DNA from: Pycnococcus provasolii
Taxonomy: Eukaryota; Chlorophyta; Pseudoscourfieldiophyceae; Pseudoscourfieldiales
Assembly: GCA_049487715.1 (NCBI GenBank)
Contig: CP150586.1
Span: 310,001 to 374,000 of the forward strand
DNA length: 64,000 bases
Direction of reading: 5' to 3'
This document shows positions 29,094 to 37,441 of the stretch, piece by piece; the stretch's first letter is position 1, and each line of letters opens with the position of its first letter. The position numbers and the translations under genes are program-made. The notes beneath the pieces are model-generated. The model did no database searches, was not told the DNA's origin, and was given only the letters and a program-made list of their open reading frames with translations.

Positions 29094-31151
29094 ATGGCGT
29101 CTCTTCACATGGACTTCCTCTCCACGTTAAATAACGCAGCTTCATCCTCGTCCTCATCCTCCTCCTCCTCGTCATCTTCTTTCTCACACATGTGCTCGCA
29201 CATCTCATCAAGTTCTTTCGTCTCCCTGAATACTCTTCCCGCGCTAATCGTTCAACTCGGAGGGTGCTGCGATGCGATGTTGATGCAAAAACACATGAAA
29301 ATCATGTTCGACGATATCTCGCGTGTGCTCGCGGATAACGACGTAAGAGTCGCGATCTTGGCGCACGACGATATAGCTGCCAACAACTCAAGCAGCGGCA
29401 GCATCGTCACGAAACTTGTCGCGCAAATCACAAACTGCGACAGGAACACGCTCACGCCCGCGACGTGCGCCAAACAACTGCGACAGTCCATCGATGAACA
29501 TCACAATAAACCCGTCTGCGTCGTCATACCTGACGTGCACGCCATCGCGGGAGACAACGCATCGGCACTCGCGCAGCTCATTCACACGCTCACGAGTGAC
29601 GAACTCGAGGGTGCGCCCGTCAGCCTGCTCGTGGGAACAGCCGCCGCCGTGTGCGCGCCGGGAACCAACGCGTACGGAATACCAGGACTCGACGCACACG
29701 CCGCAAGCCGACTCGACGCAGTCACGTACGCCCTGCCCAGCGCGGCGACACGAGGGGATGCCATGCTTCGCACGCTTTACCTCACGGGTGCAGACGACGT
29801 GCCACTTACCCCCCTTCCCGCGCGGAGCGCTTGGACGTACCTCATGGGAAAAGTGGCTGAGGCTGGAGGGTCCACCTCCAGCTTGAGCCGCGCGCTGCGC
29901 GCATTCGCCGCACTGCACTTTGCAAACTGTGAGAACAACGGCGGCGAAGGGCAGCAGCAGGATCAGCAGCAGGATCAGCAGCAGCAGCTGTGGGCGAAAG
30001 GGGACAGCAAGGATGCAAGGGCGTGGCGCGCAGCACACGCGCGCTGGAGCTGTGCCGTTAGCATGCTCGCGGCTGTGCCATCGGCGGCGGCGGACAGCCT
30101 CTCGGACGTCATCGGGCTTGCTTTTGCGTCGGCGACGTCGCGAACGGCGGCAGAGGATCTTGCAAATCTCGTGCACGAGCGCGTCCACGTGCTTCGTCAG
30201 AATCGTGCGAATGTGGACATTCGCGCGATCGTAGCTGCTTGGGTGGAGGAGGCGCGTCGGCTGACACCGGATCTTTCGGATGAGCTTTGCACGCTCGCGA
30301 GCGAGATTGCGAGTGGCAATGAAGCGTCGCCACCATCATCCTCGCCACAGCAGTCAGCGGCGAGGCTGGCTAGCGACACCGCCGCACCCGCACCCGCACC
30401 CGCACCCGCGCTGACGCCACCGCCACGCAGCAGGGGCGCTGCCAAGGCGTCGAAGCGTCGTCGCACTGACTTCTACGACAGCCTGATGATGGCGAGGCAA
30501 CGCGAGGAGGCTGAGCACGCTCGTCGCTCGTCCGCCGCGGCGGAGGCGACTGCCGCCGCCACCTCGGCGTCGACGTCGACGTTCGCGGCACGCGCCGCAG
30601 ACCTGCTCGAGAGAGAGTGCGAAGCATGCCTTCTGAAGGAAGACTCGCATCTCGCACATCTGTCGTGGCGTGCTGAGGCGACGCCGTCGCCCGAGGCGAG
30701 CGCCAAGGCGCTTCGCGCTCTGCTGGAGGCAAACCCACGCGACGCCATTTCGGGTGCACTGCTTCGTCCGCACGAGCATGGCGTGGCATCTCGCCGTTCG
30801 TCGACGGGCAAGGTGGTTGCCGTGGGTGCATGTGCGGCGTACGCGGCGCTTCGAAGGCACCGCGCGACGACGAAGCGCAAGGAGCGCGACGTGGCTAGCT
30901 GGTTCTACGACTTTGCCGACGCGATGGGATTGGCACCTTCGCCCGAGTGCCCCGCGGCTGAAGCTCGCGCTAGTTTAGCTGAGGCGCAGGCGCGTCTCGC
31001 GCAGGCGAGCTGGGAGCTTGCCGCCGTGGGCGCGGCGAGCAGTGTTGTGGCTGCGCGCGGCGGTGGCGGTGGCGCGAAGCGCCTTGGTGCCGCCGGCGCT
31101 GACGGCAACAATGGCGCGAGCTCAGGTTTGGCGGTGAGGTGTTTGCTGTAG
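29094..31151 (+). CDS. Tentative origin recognition complex subunit 3 (ORC3)-like protein
   Basis: The ATG at 29094 (ACCATGG context) gives 685 residues. After a run of Ser, residues about 45-260 look like an inactive AAA-type core: SLNTLPALIVQLGG, VAILAHDDI, KLVAQI, KPVCVVIPDVHAI, then LAQLIHTLTSDELEGAPVSLLVGTAAAV. This resembles the ORC3 N-terminal region, which has no Walker A. Poly-Gln and Ala/Pro-rich inserts follow. The C-terminus is helical (ASWFYDFADAMG, then AQARLAQASWELAAVG), like the ORC3 winged-helix end. The similarity is weak and other ORC- or checkpoint-clamp-loader-like proteins are possible. Confidence 0.45.
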   Translation: MASLHMDFLSTLNNAASSSSSSSSSSSSSFSHMCSHISSSSFVSLNTLPALIVQLGGCCDAMLMQKHMKIMFDDISRVLADNDVRVAILAHDDIAANNSSSGSIVTKLVAQITNCDRNTLTPATCAKQLRQSIDEHHNKPVCVVIPDVHAIAGDNASALAQLIHTLTSDELEGAPVSLLVGTAAAVCAPGTNAYGIPGLDAHAASRLDAVTYALPSAATRGDAMLRTLYLTGADDVPLTPLPARSAWTYLMGKVAEAGGSTSSLSRALRAFAALHFANCENNGGEGQQQDQQQDQQQQLWAKGDSKDARAWRAAHARWSCAVSMLAAVPSAAADSLSDVIGLAFASATSRTAAEDLANLVHERVHVLRQNRANVDIRAIVAAWVEEARRLTPDLSDELCTLASEIASGNEASPPSSSPQQSAARLASDTAAPAPAPAPALTPPPRSRGAAKASKRRRTDFYDSLMMARQREEAEHARRSSAAAEATAAATSASTSTFAARAADLLERECEACLLKEDSHLAHLSWRAEATPSPEASAKALRALLEANPRDAISGALLRPHEHGVASRRSSTGKVVAVGACAAYAALRRHRATTKRKERDVASWFYDFADAMGLAPSPECPAAEARASLAEAQARLAQASWELAAVGAASSVVAARGGGGGAKRLGAAGADGNNGASSGLAVRCLL

Positions 31152-31274
31152 TGTTGGGAGCACAAAATTTCAAATTTGTTGCATATCATGTTGTTCCAAT
31201 TACTGAGTGAGCGACTCATATTAGGCTCTCATAAGGTGTGTGTGTGTACTTATTTGTTCTGACATGACAACTCC

Positions 31275-31802
31275 TTAGACGTCGTAGAAGTCGTCGCCGT
31301 CGTCGCCGTCCTTGTCGTTGTTCTTTCCCACGCTGCTGAGTACGTTGAGTACGGAGTTGATGACGAAGAGGAAGATCATGAACTGGAAGATTCCTCCCCC
31401 GAAGAAGAAGGGGCTGAAACCGTACCCGTACCCGAACCCGGGCATCATCGGCACACCGTACCCGTATCCCATGACGGGCGGCGCGACGTATGATCCGTAT
31501 GATCCTCCTCCGCTTCGTCGCGAGGACGTGGATGCGCGCGGCGCTGATCGGAACGACGATCCTCCCACACGTCCCCCACTTCGCGCTGCCATGGCTTCGT
31601 CCACCATAACGCCTCCCGAGGATGCGATCAAAGCCGCGAGCGCGAGTCCGATCGCCTTAGACTGAGACTTGGAAGACTGAGCATGAGCCTTCGAAGTCTT
31701 CAGAGTAGAAGGAGAATTCTTCGAGGAGGAGGATGCGAAGGTGTTGACTCTACGAATACGAAGGGCCACCATGGGAGCACGACGAGGAGCGAGTGCGAGC
31801 AT
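31275..31802 (-). CDS. Short FLAP1/DUF1517-like thylakoid protein
   Basis: The ATG at 31802-31800 gives 175 residues. The N-terminus is a bipartite plastid-thylakoid targeting signal: an Arg/Ser-rich transit region, a hydrophobic stretch (AIGLALAALIASSGGVMVDEAMAA) and then RSGGRVGGSSFRSAP, which is the start of the DUF1517 family that includes FLAP1 (photosynthesis under changing light). A Gly/Tyr-rich stretch (GYGYGVPMMPGFGYGYGFSPFFFGGG) and one membrane helix (FMIFLFVINSVLNVL) follow. The protein ends in KDGDDGDDFYDV where full family members continue for about 150 more residues, so it is short. There is no sign of a downstream exon on this strand. Confidence 0.7.
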   Translation of the reverse strand: MLALAPRRAPMVALRIRRVNTFASSSSKNSPSTLKTSKAHAQSSKSQSKAIGLALAALIASSGGVMVDEAMAARSGGRVGGSSFRSAPRASTSSRRSGGGSYGSYVAPPVMGYGYGVPMMPGFGYGYGFSPFFFGGGIFQFMIFLFVINSVLNVLSSVGKNNDKDGDDGDDFYDV

Positions 31803-32005
31803 CCTTGTGAAGAACGAGAATGAGAATGACCGCCCGGGGGGGGGAAGCAGGTGCTCTTGAGGGTTTCCGGGTGAGGGGGGTCCAGGGGCGACGTGGCCGA
31901 TCCGTTGAGCACAGCACGAGAATATATCTCAACTGGAACTGGAGGGGAGGCCGAGCCCTAGAGGAGCCAGAGGGGTTTCCCCACTCTGGCTGGACCCAGG
32001 GAACC

Positions 32006-32047
32006 GTAACCCTAACCCTAATAACCCTAATAACCCTAACCCTAACC
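32006..32047. repeat. Interstitial CCCTAA repeat
   Basis: CCCTAA and CCCTAATAA units. It lies just left of the first copy of the 143-bp direct repeat. Confidence 0.85.
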
Positions 32048-32084
32048 TGATTTCGGGGTTTCACTTTTAGGGGGAACGACTTAA

Positions 32085-32227
32085 TATTGGGTAGTTTTTA
32101 GGAAAGTAAGAATGATTGTTACTTAGGTCAAAAAGTAGAGCGCGCCGCCAGCGAGCCGCCAGCGAGCCGCCAGTAGGGCGCGTCATAAGCTGGTAGAGCG
32201 CGTCAGAAAACGTCTTGAAACGTCTTG
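32085..32227 (+). repeat. 143-bp direct repeat, copy 1
   Basis: Identical as far as I can read to 32912-33054 (offset 827 bp). Runs from TATTGGGTAG to ACGTCTTG and includes two and a half copies of GAGCCGCCAGC. Confidence 0.9.
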
Positions 32228-32370
32228 ATGTGATGCCATGGTAGTGGCGGCAAGTCAAGACGTGATAAACGTCTTGAAAGTCGGTTTAGAAGATTATTCG
32301 GATGATTTAGGGGTTAGAAACCAAAGATGGGGGTTCGCAACCAATGACCAACGGTCATACTTCCCCCCCC

Positions 32371-32583
32371 TTACTGAAGCTCGCCGAGCTTCCACTGATG
32401 AAAGTAAGCGCGAACGACGTCGCGCCCGCGCGTGAGTGCGTCGCGCAGAGAAAGTTTGTCAGGCAGGAAGCCGAGCGGGCGATCGAGGTACTTCATGGGC
32501 GAGCCGCACCTGCACTCCCTGCAGACGGTCGCTCGGGAGGAGTGAGCGAGGGTGGACGAAGCTCGCGACCGTTCCCGGGGCAT
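32371..32583 (-). CDS. Small ORF between direct repeats (70 aa), unknown
   Basis: ATG at 32583-32581. The N-terminus is Arg/Ser-rich; the rest (CRECRCGSPMKYL, then DRPLGFLPDKLSLRDALTR and VVRAYFHQWKLGELQ) looks protein-like, with a possible Cys cluster. No family is recognised. Because it sits between direct repeats it may belong to a small mobile element. Confidence 0.35.
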   Translation of the reverse strand: MPRERSRASSTLAHSSRATVCRECRCGSPMKYLDRPLGFLPDKLSLRDALTRGRDVVRAYFHQWKLGELQ

Positions 32584-32691
32584 GCTGCAGATCTGTGGGG
32601 ACTTGAGGGATCCATGTCCCCCGAGGGGAAAAGGGAAATTAGCTTTTATTCTTGTTGTTTTGTTCTTGTAACGAAGCAGCGAGCCTTCACC

Positions 32692-32877
32692 TTAAGCGTT
32701 TCTTTCATTAGCAGGGGCGCTCGCGTCAGCGGGAGGTGCGTCGTTTCCTGTAGCGTTTGTTTCGGAGTTATTGTTGGTGTTTTGATCAGCGGTTCGTTGC
32801 GTGCGGCGCCGCGTATAGAAAGGTGACGCGACTGCATCGGTGATGCGTTCGAGGAGGCTGGGTGTGGGCGACGACAT
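32692..32877 (-). CDS. Small ORF between direct repeats (61 aa), unknown
   Basis: ATG at 32877-32875. Sequence starts MSSPTPSLLERITDAVASPF and goes on Thr/Asn-rich to the TAA. The N-terminal part could form an amphipathic helix; the rest is probably disordered. No family is recognised. It lies 109 bp upstream of the other small ORF on the same strand. Confidence 0.35.
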   Translation of the reverse strand: MSSPTPSLLERITDAVASPFYTRRRTQRTADQNTNNNSETNATGNDAPPADASAPANERNA

Positions 32878-32911
32878 TGTTAGGTAAAGGGAAAGTTGCG
32901 TGTCCACCAAG

Positions 32912-33054
32912 TATTGGGTAGTTTTTAGGAAAGTAAGAATGATTGTTACTTAGGTCAAAAAGTAGAGCGCGCCGCCAGCGAGCCGCCAGCGAGCCGCCAG
33001 TAGGGCGCGTCATAAGCTGGTAGAGCGCGTCAGAAAACGTCTTGAAACGTCTTG
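32912..33054 (+). repeat. 143-bp direct repeat, copy 2
   Basis: Second copy of the 32085-32227 repeat, same orientation. The two enclose 684 bp with two small minus-strand ORFs. Confidence 0.9.
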
Positions 33055-33650
33055 TGGATGACCCCTAAAGTCCCCGGGGATAGCCGCCTTAGGAACGGTT
33101 GTCTTTGTTTCCCTTTACGTGTAACTCTCACCCTTTTTCCGGTTTACCTTAAGTACTCCTTCGTAAGTGTACGCGCGGCAGAGCGTACCGCGGCAACTCA
33201 AGGCGCCACCTGCCACAGTAGGGGTGGTGTCCGGACACCACTTTTGAGCCTTTTTTTGCGGCACGTTTGTAGGCTAGCTTCCACTTGTTCTTTAGACCTG
33301 TCCTTCTAGGAAAGTATAGCTCATAGACCCTCCTGGGAGTTCCTACCTTCATATCGGGTCATCATTCATCCCGAGTAGGCCGTTCAGCGTCCCAAAAATG
33401 GGTAATTTCTGCAGTTTTCATGAACAACAACAAAAATTTCACGAAAACGTGTGTGCGGGTCGCTAGGTGGGTTCACCGCCCGGCGGACGAGCATAGACTT
33501 GTGCCCTAGGAGTACCTAAATACTACCCTAATTGGTGGTCACAAACGGGGATGTCTAAATTAGGTTTTCGTGTCCATTTTGTGCTTAAGGTACTCTGGTT
33601 TCCCCCCTCCCCCTGAGCTGAGGGGAATATAGTGCGGAAAGGGTAAAGGC

Positions 33651-33757
33651 TTAGGGGGTTTGGGGGTTAGGGTTACGATAGTTAGGGTTTTAGGGTTAGG
33701 GGTTAGGGTTTTAGGGGTTTCGGGATGTTAGGGGTTTCGGGATGTTAGGGTTAGGTG
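33651..33757. repeat. Degenerate TTAGGG/TTTTAGGG repeat
   Basis: Mixed TTAGGG, TTTTAGGG and GGGTTTCGGGATGTTAG units about 130 bp before the TMX2-like ATG. Confidence 0.85.
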
Positions 33758-33848
33758 TGGTTGTGTTTTTGTGCTTGTGCTTGTGTGCTTGTTTGTTGTT
33801 TGTGTGCACTGTTTGGGATCGTGGAATCTTGTACTTCCCTTTCACTCC

Positions 33849-33857
33849 TATATATTT
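33849..33857 (+). promoter_or_regulatory. TATA-like element of the TMX2-like gene
   Basis: TATATATTT lies 28 nt before the ATG, in the right place if the 5' UTR is very short. A clear TATA motif was not noticed elsewhere in this window. Confidence 0.35.
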
Positions 33858-33884
33858 GATATTTCACCAACACAACAAACCAAC

Positions 33885-34656
33885 ATGGCGCTCCTGTCTT
33901 CGTATTTCCACGGCTTGCTGCGGTTCACGTCTCCGTACTACGTCGTGAACTTCATGAGCCTAGTCACGTACATGTACCTGCGAACGCAAGTCCTGCTGTA
34001 CACAGACGAACACGGTGCGCGACGACTCGAAGACTGGGAACAGCGCACGTCCTCCTTACTTGTCATCGTTCTCATCGGACGATTCTTGAGGTCGTCGAGT
34101 CCAGACGAGTTCGTCGCAACGGCTTTCCTATTCTGCAAGGCGTCCGTCGCGTTCCTCGCATACTGCATATCGCCGAGACTTCTCGTCTGGTATCTCGTGC
34201 TATTCGGCGTGCTCGAACTCACCGTCTACCAACCAGTGTACCGAGGGCCGTGTCGCTACGAGTACCTCAACCCCATGGAGTTTGACGACCGCGTCGTCAA
34301 CGAAGGCAAAGATAAGCCGAAAGACTCGTGGCTTGTGTGCTTCTTCGCAAGCTGGAGCCCGCCGTGCGTGCACGTCGAACCGACGTTCGCAAAACTTTCC
34401 GAGCGATTCACGACGCAAAGCATGCGATTTGCAAAGGTGGACGTCGCGCGGTGGCCAGTTCTCGCGAAAAAACACGGAATATCGACGAGCGGCGTTTCCA
34501 AGCAGTTGCCAACCATCATACTGTTCGAGGGTGGGCGGGAGGTGGCACGTATCCCTCACGTGTATCCCGACGGACGGGTTGCCAAAGGGCGCTTCTTCTG
34601 GTCCGACTTGGTGAAGGGATTCGAGCTGGACATGCGCTACGCGAGAAGTCGAGGTA

Positions 34657-34690
<34 letters not shown>

Positions 34691-34709
34691 TGACAAGAAG
34701 AACAAGTGA
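33885..34709 (+). CDS. TMX2-like ER transmembrane thioredoxin-related protein
   Basis: The ATG at 33885 gives 274 residues. Several N-terminal helices (VVNFMSLVTYMYL, SSLLVIVLIGRFL, WYLVLFGVLELTV) precede a thioredoxin fold: SWLVCFFASWSPPCVHVEP, then MRFAKVDVARWPVLAKKHGI, KQLPTIILFEGGREVARIP and GRVAKGRFFWSDLV. Both spacing and partner sequence match TMX2, an ER and contact-site protein. Here the active-site motif reads S-P-P-C, with Ser instead of the first Cys, so it is unlikely to be a full oxidoreductase; animal TMX2 is also atypical (SNDC). A Gly run precedes the C-terminal KKNK, which fits a KKxx ER-retrieval signal. Confidence 0.85.
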
Positions 34710-34729
34710 AGCGCACAAGACACGAAAGA

Positions 34730-34734
34730 TGTAA
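34730..34734 (+). terminator. Candidate TGTAA poly(A) signal, TMX2-like gene
   Basis: TGTAA 21 nt after the TGA stop. Confidence 0.5.
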
Positions 34735-34825
34735 TAGACTTGTTCAAATAAAAATAACTATAGTATGTGAAAAAGTAAAAGTTGTTGTTGTTACTATGAG
34801 CAAATCCTCTTTTTTTTTAATGATC

Positions 34826-36082
34826 TCACGATGCCATGAGCTTCGCGCTCCTCACGAACAGTGCCGACACAACCTTGTCAAGATTCTGGATCGTGTCGAG
34901 CGCATCCGGATAGCCACCCTTGCTCGCCTCCTCGCTGAAAATCTTCAGCACGCCCGCGTCGTCGAGAACCGCGTCGAGCTTCTTATCCAAAATCATCTGA
35001 CTGATTTTGGCCTCCACCATGCCACTTTCAAGCTCCAGCTGGCTCGCGACGTATGATACATCCACGCGGCTGTACGGCTCGAGCAGTCTCATCACGTTCA
35101 GCTCCAGCAGGTCGTCGTAAAGCACACGCAGGTGGCCGTCCACGATTGCGTCCGACGTCAGCACGTCGTTGTAGTCCTTCTTCGCAACCTCGAAGTCCTT
35201 CAAGGTGCGCGCCTTGTGCGCAGCCGCCACAGCCTTGAGCGCGTCAATGTCGCGCCCGGCATACTTCACGCCACCCTTCGTGCTCGCGATATTCGCCACC
35301 TCGTGCGCCTGCCCACCCATCACCTTGCAAAGGAGCATGTACTTGAGACCACGCAGAGCGAGCACATTCTCGTCGAGAGCGCCGAGCTGCTCGAAAGCCT
35401 CGAAGAAGTAGCTGTACCCTGTCTTGTAGTCCTTCTCCTCGGCTTGCAGCACGCCGCTCTGCATGTCGATGTGCGCCTGCACGGTCGGGGGTACGTAGAT
35501 GGCGTTCGCCGCCGTGCGCGAAGCTGTCAGCGCCGCCTTCGCCTTGGCAACGTTTCGCAAAGCGTGGTACACGCGGCTCTCGACGAGGTGGATGTCAACG
35601 AGCAGCAGCTTGTCGTCGAGGCGCTTCACCTCCGTGAGCAGCCTCGTGATGAGCGTGAGCGCTGGCGCGTAGTCGCAGAGCTCGAGCAGAAGTGTCGCGA
35701 GCCTGAGCTCGAGCCTTTGCCTGAGAAAACTTCGCTTTTCCGCTTTGGCCCACTCCGCCTGCTCGCGGCACAGCTGCACCTGCAGCTTGGTGGTGTTGGG
35801 CACCTTCGCGACGGCGTCTATGATGTTCTTGACAAGCTTCGCCGTTTTTGCCTTGGGAATGACGGCAAAGAACGGCCTGAGTTCCGTGAGCATCTTCGCG
35901 AGCGCGTTGGCGTCGTGCTGCTTGGTGTATAACGCGCACAGCTTCGCGATCGCCGCCTCCGTGGCCTGCGCGTTGGCCTGCGACGGCGACGCCTCTATGC
36001 ATATGGATCTGTACGTGCGTATGGCTGCGGCGCTGTCCCCCTTCGCCTCCTGCGCCGCGGCGTCTGCGAGCGAGGCAGCCAT
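34826..36082 (-). CDS. 26S proteasome regulatory subunit RPN6/PSMD11
   Basis: Lid subunit of the 26S proteasome, which ties the lid to the base and core. The ATG at 36082-36080 gives 418 residues, the usual length. An N-terminal set of TPR-like helices (ALTLITRLLTEVKRLDDKLLLVDIHLVESRVYHALRN is a family hallmark) leads into the PCI domain: KYMLLCKVMGG, LRVLYDDLLELNVMRLLEPYSRVDVSYVASQLEL and EAKISQMILDKKLDAVLD. The last helix ends with DALDTIQNLDKVVSALF. No inserts or breaks are seen. It converges with TMX2 and diverges from the DCC gene. Confidence 0.95.
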   Translation of the reverse strand: MAASLADAAAQEAKGDSAAAIRTYRSICIEASPSQANAQATEAAIAKLCALYTKQHDANALAKMLTELRPFFAVIPKAKTAKLVKNIIDAVAKVPNTTKLQVQLCREQAEWAKAEKRSFLRQRLELRLATLLLELCDYAPALTLITRLLTEVKRLDDKLLLVDIHLVESRVYHALRNVAKAKAALTASRTAANAIYVPPTVQAHIDMQSGVLQAEEKDYKTGYSYFFEAFEQLGALDENVLALRGLKYMLLCKVMGGQAHEVANIASTKGGVKYAGRDIDALKAVAAAHKARTLKDFEVAKKDYNDVLTSDAIVDGHLRVLYDDLLELNVMRLLEPYSRVDVSYVASQLELESGMVEAKISQMILDKKLDAVLDDAGVLKIFSEEASKGGYPDALDTIQNLDKVVSALFVRSAKLMAS

Positions 36083-36354
36083 GGCGGTGTTGGGAACTGG
36101 TTTAGGTTTTTGACCTCCCCGAGGGAGTTCCGGAGGGCGCGGGAAGAAAGAAGCGACAGAACGGAGAAGAAGAGCAGAGCCGAGGGGGACAGGGGGTGCA
36201 GTTTTTTTGGTTGGGGGTTTGCGTTTTTCTTATCATGGTAGTTTTTTTTGATATCGGGGTTCCGTTCCTTTCGTGCCTTCGTGGCCACAAATGTGTACCA
36301 CCCCTTCTTCGTCACTACGTCCTGTCCATTCGCAGACCTCATCCTGCCGTCGTG
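36083..36354. other. Divergent spacer, RPN6 / DCC protein
   Basis: 272 bp without a gene or telomere-like motif. Confidence 0.4.
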
Positions 36355-36966
36355 ATGCTCGCCTCACGCACGCTCGCGTCGCCTTGGCCTCTGTGCCGTG
36401 TGCTGGTCTCTGCGTCGCGGTCTCCGTCTCGCGTGAACTCCTCGCGCGCCTGCCGCCCGGTCTGCTCGACGACGTCGACGTCATCCACCGCCGCAGAGAC
36501 GGATCTGGTCGCGGCGATGCGGTGGAAGGATGGCGCGGTGATTCGCATGCTCCACGACGGAGACTGCCCGCTTTGTGAGCGCGAGGTGAACATGCTCAAG
36601 CAAAGAGATTGTGAAAATGGCCGCATTGACTTTGTGGATATTGCAAGCCCGTCGTACGACCCGTCACAGAACATGAACTTAGAGTACGAACAAGTCATGA
36701 GCACAATTCACGCGATTCAACCAGACGGCACAGTCATCACGGGCATTCCCGTTTTTCGCTCTCTGTACGAGCAGGTGGGCCTCGGGTGGGTGTACTCGCT
36801 AACGAAGAACAAGTACGTCGGTGCAGCGGCCGACCGCGTGTACGACTTCTGGGCCGCCCGTCGCACGCAGGTGACAGGTCGCGAGAGCCTCGAGGTTCTT
36901 CTCGCGCGTCGCAAACTCGACGAGGCGGGTCGCGTCGCGTGCGAGCGTAGCAAGAGCGACGATTGA
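36355..36966 (+). CDS. DCC (DUF393) family thiol-redox-like protein, organellar
   Basis: The ATG at 36355 gives 203 residues; a longer frame upstream has a different hydrophobic start but no good support. Residues 1-50 (Arg/Ser-rich, no acidic residues) suggest plastid or mitochondrial import. The DCC motif is intact: VIRMLHDGDCPLCEREVNML, followed by RIDFVDIASPSYDP and, later, ITGIPVFRSLYEQVGLGWVYSL. Family members look like small thioredoxin-fold oxidoreductases, but the substrate is unknown. TGTAA follows at 36992. Confidence 0.85.
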   Translation: MLASRTLASPWPLCRVLVSASRSPSRVNSSRACRPVCSTTSTSSTAAETDLVAAMRWKDGAVIRMLHDGDCPLCEREVNMLKQRDCENGRIDFVDIASPSYDPSQNMNLEYEQVMSTIHAIQPDGTVITGIPVFRSLYEQVGLGWVYSLTKNKYVGAAADRVYDFWAARRTQVTGRESLEVLLARRKLDEAGRVACERSKSDD

Positions 36967-37441
36967 GTCGTGACGAGGATAGCCAAGTGCCTGTAACAAC
37001 AGATACCAAATGACGAACATGAATTATCCCAACCACAACATCAAGCACCAAACCTTGGAACCAGACCCAACCCCGAAAACGAGAAACCCCAAACCCAAAA
37101 CCAAACTTAAAACCCCAAACACATCCAGAGAGAACCCACCACCACCACCAACCAAGCACTCTAAGACGGATCCCCCAAAGCCTCTGACCACCCCTTGGAC
37201 CTTCCCCGACCTTCCCCTTCCCAAACCAGAGGGCGCGAAATCCCCCCCCCATTGCCCTTTTGCCCTTTTGCCATTGAAAGATTCAAAGAAGAAGTCCCTG
37301 ACCTGATCGATGATGCGGGCCCCACTTATTATTACCCTACACTTGTTCTTCCCGCCCCTTGATTTCAGAACGAAAAACAGGAAAAAAGAAAGCCTGCTTT
37401 GCCCCCCCCCCTCATTCTCACTCTCATTCCCCCCGGGCATA
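36967..37441. other. Intergenic region with A/C-rich strand
   Basis: Tandem stretches of ACCCCAAAC-like sequence at about 37060-37135, G/T-rich on the other strand (TTTGGGG-like), then C-runs near 37236, 37400 and 37432. TGTAA at 36992. No gene is seen before the SMC1 ATG. Confidence 0.5.
36992..36996 (+). terminator. Candidate TGTAA poly(A) signal, DCC gene
   Basis: TGTAA 26 nt after the stop. Confidence 0.5.

Larger units (their letters stand above)
31803..33884. other. 2.1-kb gene-poor region rich in repeats
   Basis: Between the divergent FLAP1-like and TMX2-like genes. Holds two telomere-like tracts (32006-32047, 33651-33757), a 143-bp direct repeat and two small minus-strand ORFs listed separately. 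The stretch 33060-33640 shows no gene. Confidence 0.7.

Noticed and set aside
33149-33352. 67-residue basic ORF on the minus strand
   Set aside because: Composition is not protein-like and it spans no conserved motif.
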